Assembly (NCBI GenBank): GCA_002720745.1
Contig: PBJO01000007.1
Coordinates: forward strand, 261,564 to 325,563
Direction: 5' to 3'
Origin: Balneola sp.
GTDB taxonomy: Bacteria; Bacteroidota; Rhodothermia; Balneolales; Balneolaceae
DNA: 64,000 nt
Shown: in pieces, positions 54,964 to 64,000 of the stretch
How positions within the stretch are numbered: the first letter of the stretch is position 1
Layout: each line of letters starts with the position of its first letter
Notes under the pieces: generated by a model
The model's database searches: none
Seen by the model: only the letters and a program-made list of their open reading frames with translations
What the model was told of the DNA's origin: nothing
Position numbers and translations under genes: made by a program

Positions 54964-57423
54964 TTAAGCGTCAGCAATACGTAATAGATCTGCAAAAATA
55001 CCTGATGCAGTCACTGCCGATCCAGCGCCCGCACCTTGGACTATAAGCGGATGATCATAATATCTTTCTGTATAAAATAAGACCATATTATCCTTTCCTT
55101 TTAGATTAAAAAAGGGATGTTCTACAGAAAATGCTTTTAAACCAATTTCAGTATGCCCTGATTCCTTGTCAAATGAAGCTGTATATTTGAGTTTTTTGCT
55201 TTGATCAATTGCCTCTCTATATAACTGCAAGAAATGATCTTCGTACTCAATTAAGATTTGATATAATTCATCTAATGTTTGAGCTTCTAAACATTCAGAA
55301 GGTAAGAACGATCGATTTATAATTTCATCTAATTCTAACTTATGTCCACTTTCTCTGGCTAGTATTAGAATTTTTCGTTGAACGTCAATTCCACTTAAAT
55401 CTATTTTGGGATCAGGCTCGGTATATCCTTCATCTTTAGCCCTCTTAACGACCTCTTGGAAGGGTATTGTAGTGTCATAATGGTTAAACAAAAAATTTAG
55501 GGTTCCACTTAATACAGCCTCAATTTTATTAACTTTATCACCACTCTTAAGCAAATCACTTGCCGTTGAAATAATCGGCAGGCCCGCTCCAACATTAGTT
55601 TCAAATAAAAATCGAGCATGGTATTTAGTAGCTGTTCTTTTTAAATCCAAATAATGTTCAAAGTTGGAGGAACATGCTACCTTATTAGGAGTTACAATAG
55701 AAATACTCTGCCGTAGAATAGATTTATAATAGGAGGGCACATCATTGGATGCTGTGCAATCGATGAAAATGCTATTGCGTAAATTCATTTCAACCATTTC
55801 GGCGTAAAATGAGTCCATTGACATAGGGATCCCATGCTCAACTAATAATTCATGACTTTCTGGCATTTCTATACCATTTGAATCAAACAGCATGGTGCGC
55901 GAATTCGCTAATCCACAAAGGCGGATATCAATTTTTAATTCCTTGGATAAAAAATCTTTTTGCTGTTTTATTTGGTCTAATAATGCTTTACCGACATTAC
56001 CTATACCAACTAAAAATACATTATATTTTTTTGTATCCGACAAAAAGAAACTCTCATGGAGTGTATTTAATGCTTTTTTAAGATTCTTACGATCAATAAC
56101 CACAGATATATTTAGCTCTGTAGATCCCTGAGCAATAGCTTTTACATTAATTCCATTATGAGAAAGTGCATCAAATAAAGTGGAGCTTATTCCTACTTGT
56201 TCTCTCATACGACTACCAACCAATGCTATAATGGAAAGTTCTTTTTCCACCCTGAGTCTATTGACTTTACGTTGATTAATCTCATTCAAAAATTCAGATT
56301 CAATTACATCAGTAGCCATTTCCGCTTCAAATTTAGACACACCCACGGTGATGGTATGCTCCGAAGACGCTTGGGTAATCATTATAACATTGATCGAAGC
56401 TTTACTAAGAGCAGAAAACAGTCGATATGAAAAATTTGGAACAGCTATCATACCTGAACCTGAGAGGGTGCATAAGGCTACTTCCTCTATACTAGAAATA
56501 CCCCTTACAGGATTCTCCACCTCGCTGCCATCAACCGTTATGCGGGTGCCGTTACCCTTGGCTAAAAAGGTATTTTTGATCATAACAGGAATTTCCGCAT
56601 CCAATACAGGCTGAAAAGTAGGAGGATAAATTACTTTAGCCCCAAAATGGGACAGCTCCATTGCTTCTTCGTAGGATAAACTATCAATAGTTCTTGCTCT
56701 ACTTACTATTTTTGGATTAGCAGTCATCATACCGCAAACATCTGTCCAAATTTCTAATTCCTCGGCATTAATGGCAGCAGCAATTAAAGCGGCCGTATAA
56801 TCAGAGCCACCTCTACCCAAGGTGGTAATCTGATTTGTTGTGTTAGATGAAGCCACAAAGCCTGGAAAAAGATATAGATCATTTGAATAGTCAATTTCCT
56901 TTACTAGCAGTTCATAAGTCAACCGTGTATCCACAATTGCATTGCCAAATTGTGCGTCTGTTTTTATATAATCACGAGCATCACATAGTACAGTTTTAGG
57001 TATGAATTGAGATAAAAAAGAGGCTAATATGGTAGAGGATAAACGTTCTCCGAAACTCAATACTAAATCAGACGATCTTGGGGATAACTCACCAACTAAG
57101 AATAGGCCTCTAAGGATATCCTCTAAGTCATTTAACAGAACTTTGGTCTGTGTAAGTGCAGTACTTCGAGTAACTAAGGGAATAATCTCATTACAGAGTT
57201 GTAGATGCCTCTCTTCAATTTCAATAAATAATTCCGTATAATTTTCATTGCCAGCAGCTGCTAAATGACTAATATCCGCTAAGGTATTGGTAATGCCACC
57301 GAGAGCAGAAACCACTACCACCTGTCTCTTTTTCTGTAAATAATTCTTATGGACTATATCTTTTACAAAAGATAAACTTTCAGCACTACCGACTGAAGTA
57401 CCGCCAAATTTGAGTACAATCAT
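54964..57423 (-). CDS. thrA: Bifunctional aspartate kinase/homoserine dehydrogenase
   Basis: 819 residues. The kinase half begins MIVLKFGGTSVGSAES and includes TLGRGGSDYTA. ACT-type regulatory segments follow at about 310-450 (PVRGISSIEEVAL, IALVGSRM). The dehydrogenase half begins near 465 (VFLVGIGNVGKALLDQI) and has LSGTLNFLFNHYD and DPKIDLSGIDVQRKILILARE. It catalyses the first and third steps of the aspartate-to-threonine route. The gene order thrA-thrB-thrC is that of enteric bacteria. The ATG lies in an inverted repeat, described separately. Confidence 0.96.
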   Translation of the reverse strand: MIVLKFGGTSVGSAESLSFVKDIVHKNYLQKKRQVVVVSALGGITNTLADISHLAAAGNENYTELFIEIEERHLQLCNEIIPLVTRSTALTQTKVLLNDLEDILRGLFLVGELSPRSSDLVLSFGERLSSTILASFLSQFIPKTVLCDARDYIKTDAQFGNAIVDTRLTYELLVKEIDYSNDLYLFPGFVASSNTTNQITTLGRGGSDYTAALIAAAINAEELEIWTDVCGMMTANPKIVSRARTIDSLSYEEAMELSHFGAKVIYPPTFQPVLDAEIPVMIKNTFLAKGNGTRITVDGSEVENPVRGISSIEEVALCTLSGSGMIAVPNFSYRLFSALSKASINVIMITQASSEHTITVGVSKFEAEMATDVIESEFLNEINQRKVNRLRVEKELSIIALVGSRMREQVGISSTLFDALSHNGINVKAIAQGSTELNISVVIDRKNLKKALNTLHESFFLSDTKKYNVFLVGIGNVGKALLDQIKQQKDFLSKELKIDIRLCGLANSRTMLFDSNGIEMPESHELLVEHGIPMSMDSFYAEMVEMNLRNSIFIDCTASNDVPSYYKSILRQSISIVTPNKVACSSNFEHYLDLKRTATKYHARFLFETNVGAGLPIISTASDLLKSGDKVNKIEAVLSGTLNFLFNHYDTTIPFQEVVKRAKDEGYTEPDPKIDLSGIDVQRKILILARESGHKLELDEIINRSFLPSECLEAQTLDELYQILIEYEDHFLQLYREAIDQSKKLKYTASFDKESGHTEIGLKAFSVEHPFFNLKGKDNMVLFYTERYYDHPLIVQGAGAGSAVTASGIFADLLRIADA

Positions 57424-57492
57424 AGTTTCTAATTTTTAGTGAGTAGTGCGAATGTAAGAATAAATAAAAAACCTAACCTAAAAACTATGATT
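57418..57492 (-). promoter_or_regulatory. Inverted repeat that would sequester the thrA start codon
   Basis: An 11-bp perfect inverted repeat has arms at 57482-57492 and 57418-57428. On minus-strand RNA it extends by four more pairs, two of them G-U. The arm nearest thrA is AAACTATGATT, which contains the thrA ATG. The 53-base loop separates it from the stop of the upstream alpha/beta hydrolase gene. Formation would close the initiation codon, so it may be a translational switch for the thr operon. No Thr- or Ile-rich leader peptide is visible. Confidence 0.5.
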
Positions 57493-58271
57493 TAGATATT
57501 TTGTAAATAGCTAATTGCCATTCGGTTAAAAGTATTTGGTTGTTCAACATTACACACATGACCACAATTATTAACAATTTGCAGGGATGAGTGTTTATGT
57601 AATTGAACAATAGATCTAGCGGCAGATAGAAACATATGATCTTGATCGCCCATAATGTATAAAAAGGGAATGGAGGTATCTTTTTCTTTAAAAAATCTTA
57701 ATAGTAGATTTAATCGTTTAGTAAGCCCAAACCATCGAATAAATTCCATCTGATACAGTTTTTTGGCTTCTTTAATAAATAGGTTTCGAGCTTTTTTATG
57801 CCTTGATCTAGGCATTATAATCCAGGCAAATAATCTATAAAGCCACATATACGGAATGAGCTTCTTGAACCAATTTGTAAGTTGTACAAGGACTCTAGAT
57901 CGTATATCTAGACGAGTTATTGCTCCACACAAAACTCCTGAATGTATTCGCTCAGGGGCAATTTCAGCAATTTGTCGTATTATTATAGTTCCAAGGGAAA
58001 CACCTATAAAATGAGCTTTTTCAATTCCTAGATGATCCAAAACTTTTAATACGTCAAGGCTAATGTTCTCAAAGGTATACTCATTATTGTAATACTGCTC
58101 AAAAAACCCTTTTGATTTACCATGCCCTCGAAGATCTACTAATAATAGATTGAAGTTGGTACGAAATGCTTTTATTTGTTGGAACCATATGGAAGAACTA
58201 CCACCAGCTCCATGGATAAAAACTACCCAATCTTTTTTATCGCAAATAAAATAAGTTTTGTGATATAGCAT
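57492..58271 (-). CDS. Alpha/beta hydrolase
   Basis: 259 residues, cytoplasmic by appearance. FIHGAGGSS (18-26) is the oxyanion loop, LVDLRGHGKS follows, S92 in GVSLGT is the nucleophile, and H238 or so in NNCGHVCNVEQP the catalytic histidine, with the acid likely in MGDQDHMF. No substrate hint. It lies upstream of the thr operon by 68 bases and is transcribed in the same direction, so its transcript probably continues into thrA. Confidence 0.86.
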   Translation of the reverse strand: MLYHKTYFICDKKDWVVFIHGAGGSSSIWFQQIKAFRTNFNLLLVDLRGHGKSKGFFEQYYNNEYTFENISLDVLKVLDHLGIEKAHFIGVSLGTIIIRQIAEIAPERIHSGVLCGAITRLDIRSRVLVQLTNWFKKLIPYMWLYRLFAWIIMPRSRHKKARNLFIKEAKKLYQMEFIRWFGLTKRLNLLLRFFKEKDTSIPFLYIMGDQDHMFLSAARSIVQLHKHSSLQIVNNCGHVCNVEQPNTFNRMAISYLQNI

Positions 58272-58477
58272 ACCAAAGTAAAATTATTGAGAGATTTTGA
58301 CCCCAATGTCTATGATATCTGTGTTAAGAGCTATGACAATAGAATTGTTATATCATAATATAGTGTTTCTAATATTTTTTTACCCAACCCTAATGTTAAA
58401 TAGTGACTTGTTAGCTAAAGAATGCTTGTCTATTTTGGGTTAGAATTTTACTAAATCTTGCAACTACACTATTACAT

Positions 58478-59269
58478 GTGACGATAACTTTAACAGGTTG
58501 GATACGACTACTTTTACGACTACCATTCATTTGTTTAATAACTTTAGTGCATATTTTTTTTATTGCTCTATGCTATCCTCTTAAATGGATTTCAAATTAC
58601 TATGCACTACTAGTTGGTTACATAACTCAAAGTTGGGGTAAATTAATGTTAGTATTTACTGGCGGTAGAATAGATATACAGGGTCCATTACCTCAGCCTC
58701 CATTTTATCTGGCCTCGAATCACCTTAGTTATGTGGATATCTGGGTATTATTTGCGACACTTAGAGCAACCTTCATTGCTAAACATGACTTAAAATCTTG
58801 GCCAGTAATGGGGTATGCAATGAAACTCACTGGGATCATATTTATCAACAGATCTAAAAGAATGGATGTATCAAGGGTAAATCAAATGATATCCAAAGAA
58901 TTACACAGTCCACGTGGTATTATTGTTTTTCCAGAAGGGACAACCTCCCTTGGGAGTGAACTAAAACCTTATAACTCACCCTTATTGGAAATACCTGCTT
59001 CTCAGCAGTTCCCTGTTCATTCTGTGTTATTGCATTATGAGGACAAGCTGGAGGGGGGGAAATCGCTGCTTGGATCTTCATATATCCCATGGTGGGACGA
59101 AACTACTTTTGTACATCATTTTTTATCCTTACTTACCGGAAAAGGATATATTGCTAAATTATCATTCTCAACCAAAATATGGCGTGACAAGTCAAGAAAA
59201 AAATTAACAGAATCCATTTTTCAATGGTCAAAAGTTGAATATGAGAATCTAAAAAAAGATGCCCATTAA
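58478..59269 (+). CDS. 1-acyl-sn-glycerol-3-phosphate acyltransferase (PlsC family)
   Basis: 263 residues. Two or three N-terminal hydrophobic segments (about 8-60) anchor it to the inner membrane. The acyltransferase motif HLSYVD (H82, D87; a HX4D form) and the glycerophosphate site FPEGTTS (151-157) are present. It adds the second acyl chain to make phosphatidic acid or acylates a related lysolipid. The start is a GTG at 58478; no in-frame ATG precedes the first hydrophobic segment. It overlaps the DedA-fusion gene by 11 bases, so the two proteins are probably made together. Confidence 0.88.
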   Translation: MTITLTGWIRLLLRLPFICLITLVHIFFIALCYPLKWISNYYALLVGYITQSWGKLMLVFTGGRIDIQGPLPQPPFYLASNHLSYVDIWVLFATLRATFIAKHDLKSWPVMGYAMKLTGIIFINRSKRMDVSRVNQMISKELHSPRGIIVFPEGTTSLGSELKPYNSPLLEIPASQQFPVHSVLLHYEDKLEGGKSLLGSSYIPWWDETTFVHHFLSLLTGKGYIAKLSFSTKIWRDKSRKKLTESIFQWSKVEYENLKKDAH

Positions 59270-60821
59270 AAAATATTATTTTCTCAAAAGTCTACTTTTT
59301 GTTTTTGTAAGCCTAGTACTTATATCAAATTCTCAGAGTCTTTTGCAGAAGCAAGATGAACGCACAGCCATACAATCTAATAGTTCATTTCTTGAACACA
59401 CTACTTTGGAAAATAATCAAGAAGAAATTATTGACTCATTACTTACAACAAATAGGTTAATTGTGTCTTTTGGTCTGCCAGATCAAATCAACTCTAGATT
59501 AAAACAGTATTTTGCGTCGGATTCACTGGTTGCTGAGGCCAATTATGTCATGTATCCCGTATTGGGTAATAATGAAAAGGAAAAGATTCGTAGAGAGTCC
59601 CTTCTTACACGAATTGAAAATAGTTCATCACTATTACTATTTGTAGCCTATAAGGAATGGACACATTTAGCCTTGGAAATAGGAAGCGAGATAAATACAC
59701 CAAACCTTCAATTAGTTTTACTGAATCCCTCACCATTACCCGATTCATATTTATTAGGTGGGTATTATTTAAACAATCTATTTATTCAAACCTATGGACT
59801 TACACTGCGTATTATGTATCATATCATTCCTCATTTTGATAAACTGAAGCATTGGAAGGAGAAAGCAGAGAAGATTCGGCTAGTTTCGGGTTATCAGTTA
59901 TCACAGGCTATGAAACACAGCTTTGAATTATCCAAAATTTCAAAGGTTATACGAACCCGCATTGATGATGAAAATCGCTGGGTGATGAATGAAAAACAAC
60001 AGATTCCACTCTTAGACAGCTTTGTGCAAACCTATTCCTTAATATCAAAAGATATCATGCATGTTAAGGATAAACAAACATTAGCAGAAGTATTACCTAC
60101 TGAGTTGGCTTCCTTAGACAAAATTGATACCCAAGAATCACCTAAACTAACTTGGGATTCTACTGTTCAAGAGGAATTTAGTCTTAAGAATTATGTTCGA
60201 GTTTCAGGAGTTTATTTAATACTGTTAATGCTCATTATATCTTTAATTTCTTTGTTTTCAGAAGATTTAGCTTGTATTTCAGCAGGTGTACTAGCTTCCA
60301 GAGGGGTACTACATTTGAGTAATGCCATATTGGCCTCAGCGCTTGGCGTTATTATATTCGACGTATTTATTTATTTGTTGGGCCGAATATTTAAACGAGA
60401 TTGGTTGGAAAAGATGCCATTGAAATGGATGATTACCGAAAAGGACTTAGATTATTTCGCTGGATGGTTCAGTAAAAATGCTGTGGGAGTACTCTGGCTA
60501 AGTCGATTCATACCTGGAAGTCGTTTCCCAGCATATTTTAGTGCTGGGCTTTGCCGATATCCCTTCTTTTCCTTTATGCTTCACTTTATTGCCAGCACTC
60601 TTGTATGGGCTCCTATTTTGGGAATCTTAGCCTATTTACTAGGACAGGAAATGATGAACTACTATGAAAGTTATTATGGGTATATACCTCAATTAATATT
60701 AGGACTCGGCTTTTCGCTTTATTTTCTCTTTAATTGGATCCTTCCACTAACTACCCCATTGGGTAGGCGTAAGATTTTTCGTCGATGGATTCGCCTAAAA
60801 AAACTTTATTCAGTAAAATAA
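59259..60821 (+). CDS. Large extracytoplasmic domain fused to a DedA/VTT membrane domain
   Basis: 520 residues. A signal anchor (about 8-27) leads to a ~290-residue soluble region of unknown family with a hydrophobic patch SSLLLFVAYKEWTH and helical stretches. The C-terminal part from about 310 is DedA/VTT-like: GVLASRGVLHLSNAILASALGV, WFSKNAVGVLWLSRFIPGSRFPAYFSAG (the DedA arginine and proline motif), then several membrane helices. DedA proteins act as lipid or undecaprenyl-phosphate transporters in other bacteria. The N-terminal domain is not normally part of DedA. It overlaps PlsC, which suggests a phospholipid or carrier-lipid role. Confidence 0.78.
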   Translation: MPIKKYYFLKSLLFVFVSLVLISNSQSLLQKQDERTAIQSNSSFLEHTTLENNQEEIIDSLLTTNRLIVSFGLPDQINSRLKQYFASDSLVAEANYVMYPVLGNNEKEKIRRESLLTRIENSSSLLLFVAYKEWTHLALEIGSEINTPNLQLVLLNPSPLPDSYLLGGYYLNNLFIQTYGLTLRIMYHIIPHFDKLKHWKEKAEKIRLVSGYQLSQAMKHSFELSKISKVIRTRIDDENRWVMNEKQQIPLLDSFVQTYSLISKDIMHVKDKQTLAEVLPTELASLDKIDTQESPKLTWDSTVQEEFSLKNYVRVSGVYLILLMLIISLISLFSEDLACISAGVLASRGVLHLSNAILASALGVIIFDVFIYLLGRIFKRDWLEKMPLKWMITEKDLDYFAGWFSKNAVGVLWLSRFIPGSRFPAYFSAGLCRYPFFSFMLHFIASTLVWAPILGILAYLLGQEMMNYYESYYGYIPQLILGLGFSLYFLFNWILPLTTPLGRRKIFRRWIRLKKLYSVK

Positions 60822-60860
60822 TAAAATCTTTTTAAACCAAAACATTATGCAAGCTATCGA

Positions 60861-61340
60861 TCAACCTTTAATTCTTTTTTTAGCAAAGAATCTTTTCAAT
60901 AGGTTTTCCGCATCCGCCTCCAAAATACCTTGAATGACCTCAAATCGATGATTGAGTAATGGGTTATTATGGATGTTAAAAAGGCTACCGCAGGCACCTG
61001 ATTTTGAATCAGACGCCCCAAAAACAAGCCTGTCGATTTTTGACCAAATCAGTGCACCCGCACACATAACACAAGGCTCTAGGCTAACATATAATGTAGC
61101 CCCATGAAGATATTTAGAGCCACTGGTCTCATAGGCGGCAGATAATGCAATCATCTCAGCATGAGCAGTAGCATCGCCGAGCAATTCTGTTTGGTTATAA
61201 CCCTTACCAATGACTTTGTTCTCTTTCACCACAACCGCTCCAACGGGCACTTCATCCACTTTATATGCCTGCTCAGCTAATTCTATAGCTTTAGCCATGA
61301 AAAATTGATGTTGCAGCCAAATAGGTTCATTGTTGTTCAT
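60861..61340 (-). CDS. tadA: tRNA-specific adenosine deaminase
   Basis: Deaminates A34 of tRNA-Arg(ACG) to inosine. 159 residues with the zinc motif HAE (H60, E62) and PCVMC (C90, C93), and the C-terminal SGACGS typical of TadA. It is transcribed divergently from apt with about 50 bases between the starts. It converges with the DedA fusion gene across 39 bases without a clear terminator. Confidence 0.95.
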   Translation of the reverse strand: MNNNEPIWLQHQFFMAKAIELAEQAYKVDEVPVGAVVVKENKVIGKGYNQTELLGDATAHAEMIALSAAYETSGSKYLHGATLYVSLEPCVMCAGALIWSKIDRLVFGASDSKSGACGSLFNIHNNPLLNHRFEVIQGILEADAENLLKRFFAKKRIKG

Positions 61341-61390
61341 AATTTTAATATACTTTTCTTTTATAAATTGCTAAAGAGTTTTTGTTACCT

Positions 61391-61915
61391 ATGGATACAG
61401 ATTACATACGTTCACATATTCGAACCATCCTTGACTTTCCAGAAGAAGGAATACAATTTAAAGACATTACCCCATTATTATTAGATTCTAAAGCAAATGA
61501 ATTAACACTCTCGGCCTTACTCGAACCGTTTAAGACCTTATCCGTTGATAAAATTGTGGGTCTTGAATCGAGAGGTTTTTTGTTTGGTCCAAGCTTAGCA
61601 AAGGATCTCAGAGCAGGCTTTGTGCCCGCAAGAAAGAAAGGTAAATTGCCTTATAAAACCACACAAAAAGAATATGGGCTAGAATATGGTCAGGATGTTC
61701 TTGAAATGCATATCGATGCCATAAAACCTGGAGAAAATGTAGTCATTCACGATGACTTGCTTGCTACAGGTGGCACTGCAAAAGCCGCAACGGATTTGGT
61801 ATTAGAGCTTGGTGGTAAAGTTATTGGTTATTCTTTTATTATTGAATTAAGTTTTTTATCAGGAAAAAATCAGCTTCTTGAAGGTATCCCTATTCATTAC
61901 ATCATTCAGTACTAG
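61391..61915 (+). CDS. apt: Adenine phosphoribosyltransferase
   Basis: Salvages adenine to AMP with PRPP. 174 residues from the ATG at 61391 (MDTDYIRSH), preferred to an in-frame TTG at 61382. The PRPP loop VIHDDLLATGGTAKAA is present, and GLESRGFLFGPSLA and ARKKGKLPY match the family. Normal length, complete. It faces tadA in the opposite direction. Confidence 0.94.
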   Translation: MDTDYIRSHIRTILDFPEEGIQFKDITPLLLDSKANELTLSALLEPFKTLSVDKIVGLESRGFLFGPSLAKDLRAGFVPARKKGKLPYKTTQKEYGLEYGQDVLEMHIDAIKPGENVVIHDDLLATGGTAKAATDLVLELGGKVIGYSFIIELSFLSGKNQLLEGIPIHYIIQY

Positions 61916-62057
61916 CTATTCTTTTCGTTCTAACTTTTTGTAGCGGTTGATACATTTACTGCTCGATGAACATTCAGGCAATAGATTCACTAGTCGATGT
62001 TTTGTCAGTCAATGCATAGTTAATTTATGGAATAGTACCTCTAAAGATAGCTGCTGA

Positions 62058-64000
62058 TTACAGCAAACCGTACCATTTCCTGGCAAACCATTCTATTCCG
62101 AGTAAAATCAGAACGATAATGAACCAAAATACCTGTCGAATAGGGTAGAAGTATTTTTCAATCAAAATATCAACGTTTTCAAATAATCCATTCATTCGCA
62201 TACCAGATTCAAGCTTTTCTAGTTCATTAAACTCCACAACAACGCCTCCAGTTTCAGAAGTAATACGACCTAAAAGTGCATTATCACGTCTTGTGACTAT
62301 AAATTCATCATTTGATTGTTGAATAATAAATTGAGCGGAGCTCCTATGCATTTCAATACCGTTCTTACGAATAATGGCACTGTAAGAAAAAATCCCTTCT
62401 TCATCGATTTCTATAGTTCCTGTATATTCTCCTGATCCGGAGGGCGTTAACTGCATATTAAAGCGTAATTCGGATTGATTATTCGATTTTTCAGCCTCGA
62501 TAGTTGCCGGTAACTGATTGTCCATTCTATCAACCTGGTATTCGGAATTTTTTAGAGTGGCATCTCGGTAAATAAGTATTTCAACAGAAGCATCATTCTC
62601 AGGCTGCCCACTATCGTTGAGTAAGGTTGCATTAAATGCTACAGACTCATTTACAGAGTAGGTTGTTCTTGTGGTATTTACTTGAACATTATCCTGGTTG
62701 GGATTACTGTTAAGCCAGTAGATTATGTTTGAAAACAACTGATCAACATAATCTCGTTGAAGAACCCGCGAGCTTTGATAGAATAGATACCAATTCCAGT
62801 GAGAAACGAGTACCATTCGGTTCGAGTTATATTGTTTTACTTGAATAATTGGATAATTCTCTTGATCTGCAACATAGCGAGCATTGAGTACGGCATCATG
62901 CATTGGAAACGGACTAGTCAATATGCCAGATAGGCTAGGGGTTATGCCTGTAAGCTTTGGTACATCAGTCAGTAACGAATGTTCATTTGACATCCCAGGA
63001 CTAGCAATTGATGCAGACTCATCCTCAAAAGCCTCGTTATTTAATTGAAAACGACCCACTGAATTACTAAACCAAGTATGCATTGGTTCCCAAGCTGAGC
63101 TGTTCAATAGTCTTCTATTTACAGGACTTGGAATATGTAGGTAAACCAATGGTTTGGATAAGAGATCAAATCCGACCTTTTCTTTTAGATCAAGAACATC
63201 TACCCAGGGTTCTCCATGAATAATAAGCACATCTGCTTCTATTTCTGAGTCCAAATCCGACTCTAAAAATTCACCATTTCGCTGCAGGGTTAAGGTATGT
63301 AAGCGTATTTGAGGATTAGTAGCCATGATATCTCGTACCATTCGGATATCGGGATGCACCTGGTTTGCAATGTGCACCACATCGATCTGATCGTCAACCA
63401 CCTGTACCGACAAACGCATTTCATTATTCATAAGGGACCACTCATTTTCAAGTGCTTCAATAGTAAAATGGAACGATTGTAAGCCAGTTTCTTTCAAAAA
63501 AACCCGGAAAGGGTGGACTATACTTTCCTCATTGGATGAAATGAATAATATCGCAGTATCTAGTATGTTCCCCATCACATCACGTATAGATAATATTACC
63601 CTCTTATTAGCATAGCCATCTGCCTGAACGCTAACCAAGAATTCATGCGTAGTATTCAAATAGCCAAGGTTATTGCGTTGTACTTCTATAATGGATACAT
63701 CTTGAACACCATTTGTATCACCCATTGCAACCACATAAAATGGTAGCCCTGTTAATTCCGCTTCTATACTCGCATCTATAGTCGAATTGTGTATTCCATC
63801 AGTGACTAATAGCACTCCTTGAAAATCCTCTTTCAACGTTTGCACCTGCTGTATTGCTTGGATTAATCGAGTGTCTGAGTCGGTGAGATCTAGACTATCA
63901 ATCTTAGAGGAGGGGCGCATAAAATTACCAAATTGATACCACTCAACATTAAGCTGAGCCTCTAGTTGTTGCAGTTTATTCAGCACATTTCTATAGGTTG
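62058..64000 (-). CDS. VWA-like membrane-anchored protein, N-terminus outside the window
   Basis: At least 646 residues; the frame stays open to the right edge, so the gene continues upstream and its start is unknown. The beginning visible here has an Ig-like and von Willebrand-like pattern (QGVLLVTDGIHNSTID). Later segments are beta-rich, with DSGQPENDASVEILIYRD and EYTGTIEIDEEGIFSYSAI, typical of BatA-like or extracellular repeat domains. The C-terminus ends in a membrane helix (VFWFIIVLILLGIEWFA) and a basic tail, so most of the protein lies outside the cytoplasm. Function is unknown. Confidence 0.7.
   Translation of the reverse strand, partial: TYRNVLNKLQQLEAQLNVEWYQFGNFMRPSSKIDSLDLTDSDTRLIQAIQQVQTLKEDFQGVLLVTDGIHNSTIDASIEAELTGLPFYVVAMGDTNGVQDVSIIEVQRNNLGYLNTTHEFLVSVQADGYANKRVILSIRDVMGNILDTAILFISSNEESIVHPFRVFLKETGLQSFHFTIEALENEWSLMNNEMRLSVQVVDDQIDVVHIANQVHPDIRMVRDIMATNPQIRLHTLTLQRNGEFLESDLDSEIEADVLIIHGEPWVDVLDLKEKVGFDLLSKPLVYLHIPSPVNRRLLNSSAWEPMHTWFSNSVGRFQLNNEAFEDESASIASPGMSNEHSLLTDVPKLTGITPSLSGILTSPFPMHDAVLNARYVADQENYPIIQVKQYNSNRMVLVSHWNWYLFYQSSRVLQRDYVDQLFSNIIYWLNSNPNQDNVQVNTTRTTYSVNESVAFNATLLNDSGQPENDASVEILIYRDATLKNSEYQVDRMDNQLPATIEAEKSNNQSELRFNMQLTPSGSGEYTGTIEIDEEGIFSYSAIIRKNGIEMHRSSAQFIIQQSNDEFIVTRRDNALLGRITSETGGVVVEFNELEKLESGMRMNGLFENVDILIEKYFYPIRQVFWFIIVLILLGIEWFARKWYGLL

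Noticed and set aside
58272-58477. tRNA or small RNA gene in the gap before plsC
   Set aside because: No tRNA cloverleaf or T-loop sequence was seen; the gap holds only weak AT-rich repeats and is most likely a divergent promoter region.
1-64000. CRISPR arrays, IS elements, phage genes, rRNA
   Set aside because: No regular direct repeats, transposase motifs, integrase or phage structural genes, or rRNA sequence were found.

Overview
The window is AT-rich, gene-dense bacterial chromosome. It looks like a member of the Bacteroidota/Balneolota/Rhodothermota assemblage, probably a marine Balneolota-like organism. The lineage call is an inference from content: a type IX secretion (T9SS) C-terminal sorting domain, two PorV/PorQ-like barrels, DUF4837, DUF2723 and DUF5777 family proteins, many short overlaps between genes, and few Shine-Dalgarno sites. 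No rRNA, tRNA, CRISPR array, prophage or insertion sequence was seen.

Layout. (1) 42-6111, plus strand: a SRPBCC protein, a strong terminator, then aroE-pgeF-dxr-rseP-psd-pssA, a tightly overlapping housekeeping and envelope-lipid operon. (2) 6085-15867, minus strand: one eight-gene operon, read from high to low coordinates. It holds an Ig-like envelope protein, a T9SS-sorted beta-propeller protein, two PorV/PorQ-like barrels, a glycosyltransferase, a Wzx-type flippase, a NodB-like deacetylase homologue and a second glycosyltransferase. It couples a T9SS cargo to surface-glycan enzymes and is the best candidate here for an undescribed system. (3) 16014-24089, plus strand: a complete tryptophan operon, trpE-trpS-trpG-trpD-trpC-trpF-trpB-trpA, behind a promoter and a leader that ends in an intrinsic terminator. 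(4) 24174-30369: DUF4837 lipoprotein, SpoU methylase, a frameshifted gene remnant, ybeY, an unknown gene, a large structured RNA element and a DUF2723 membrane protein. (5) 30553-36059: a sodium-dependent transporter, then a minus-strand cluster of c-type cytochrome, YceI, DUF5777 barrel, PagL-like protein, cyclophilin and a voltage-gated channel. (6) 36207-45637: HD hydrolase, mltG, a LpoA-like protein, guaA, gcvH, accC, accB, efp and a second sodium-dependent transporter. (7) 45723-58271, minus strand: pullulanase, metG, RNase D, two esterases, thrC-thrB-thrA and an alpha/beta hydrolase. (8) 58478-64000: PlsC acyltransferase with an unusual DedA fusion, tadA, apt and a VWA-like membrane protein cut by the window edge.

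Several RNA-level structures stand out: the trp leader attenuator, an 11-bp inverted repeat that would bury the thrA start codon, and a two-stem RNA at 27291-27394 whose imperfect pairs become G-U wobbles only on the transcribed strand. All functional calls come from reading the sequence against known families; no searches were run.
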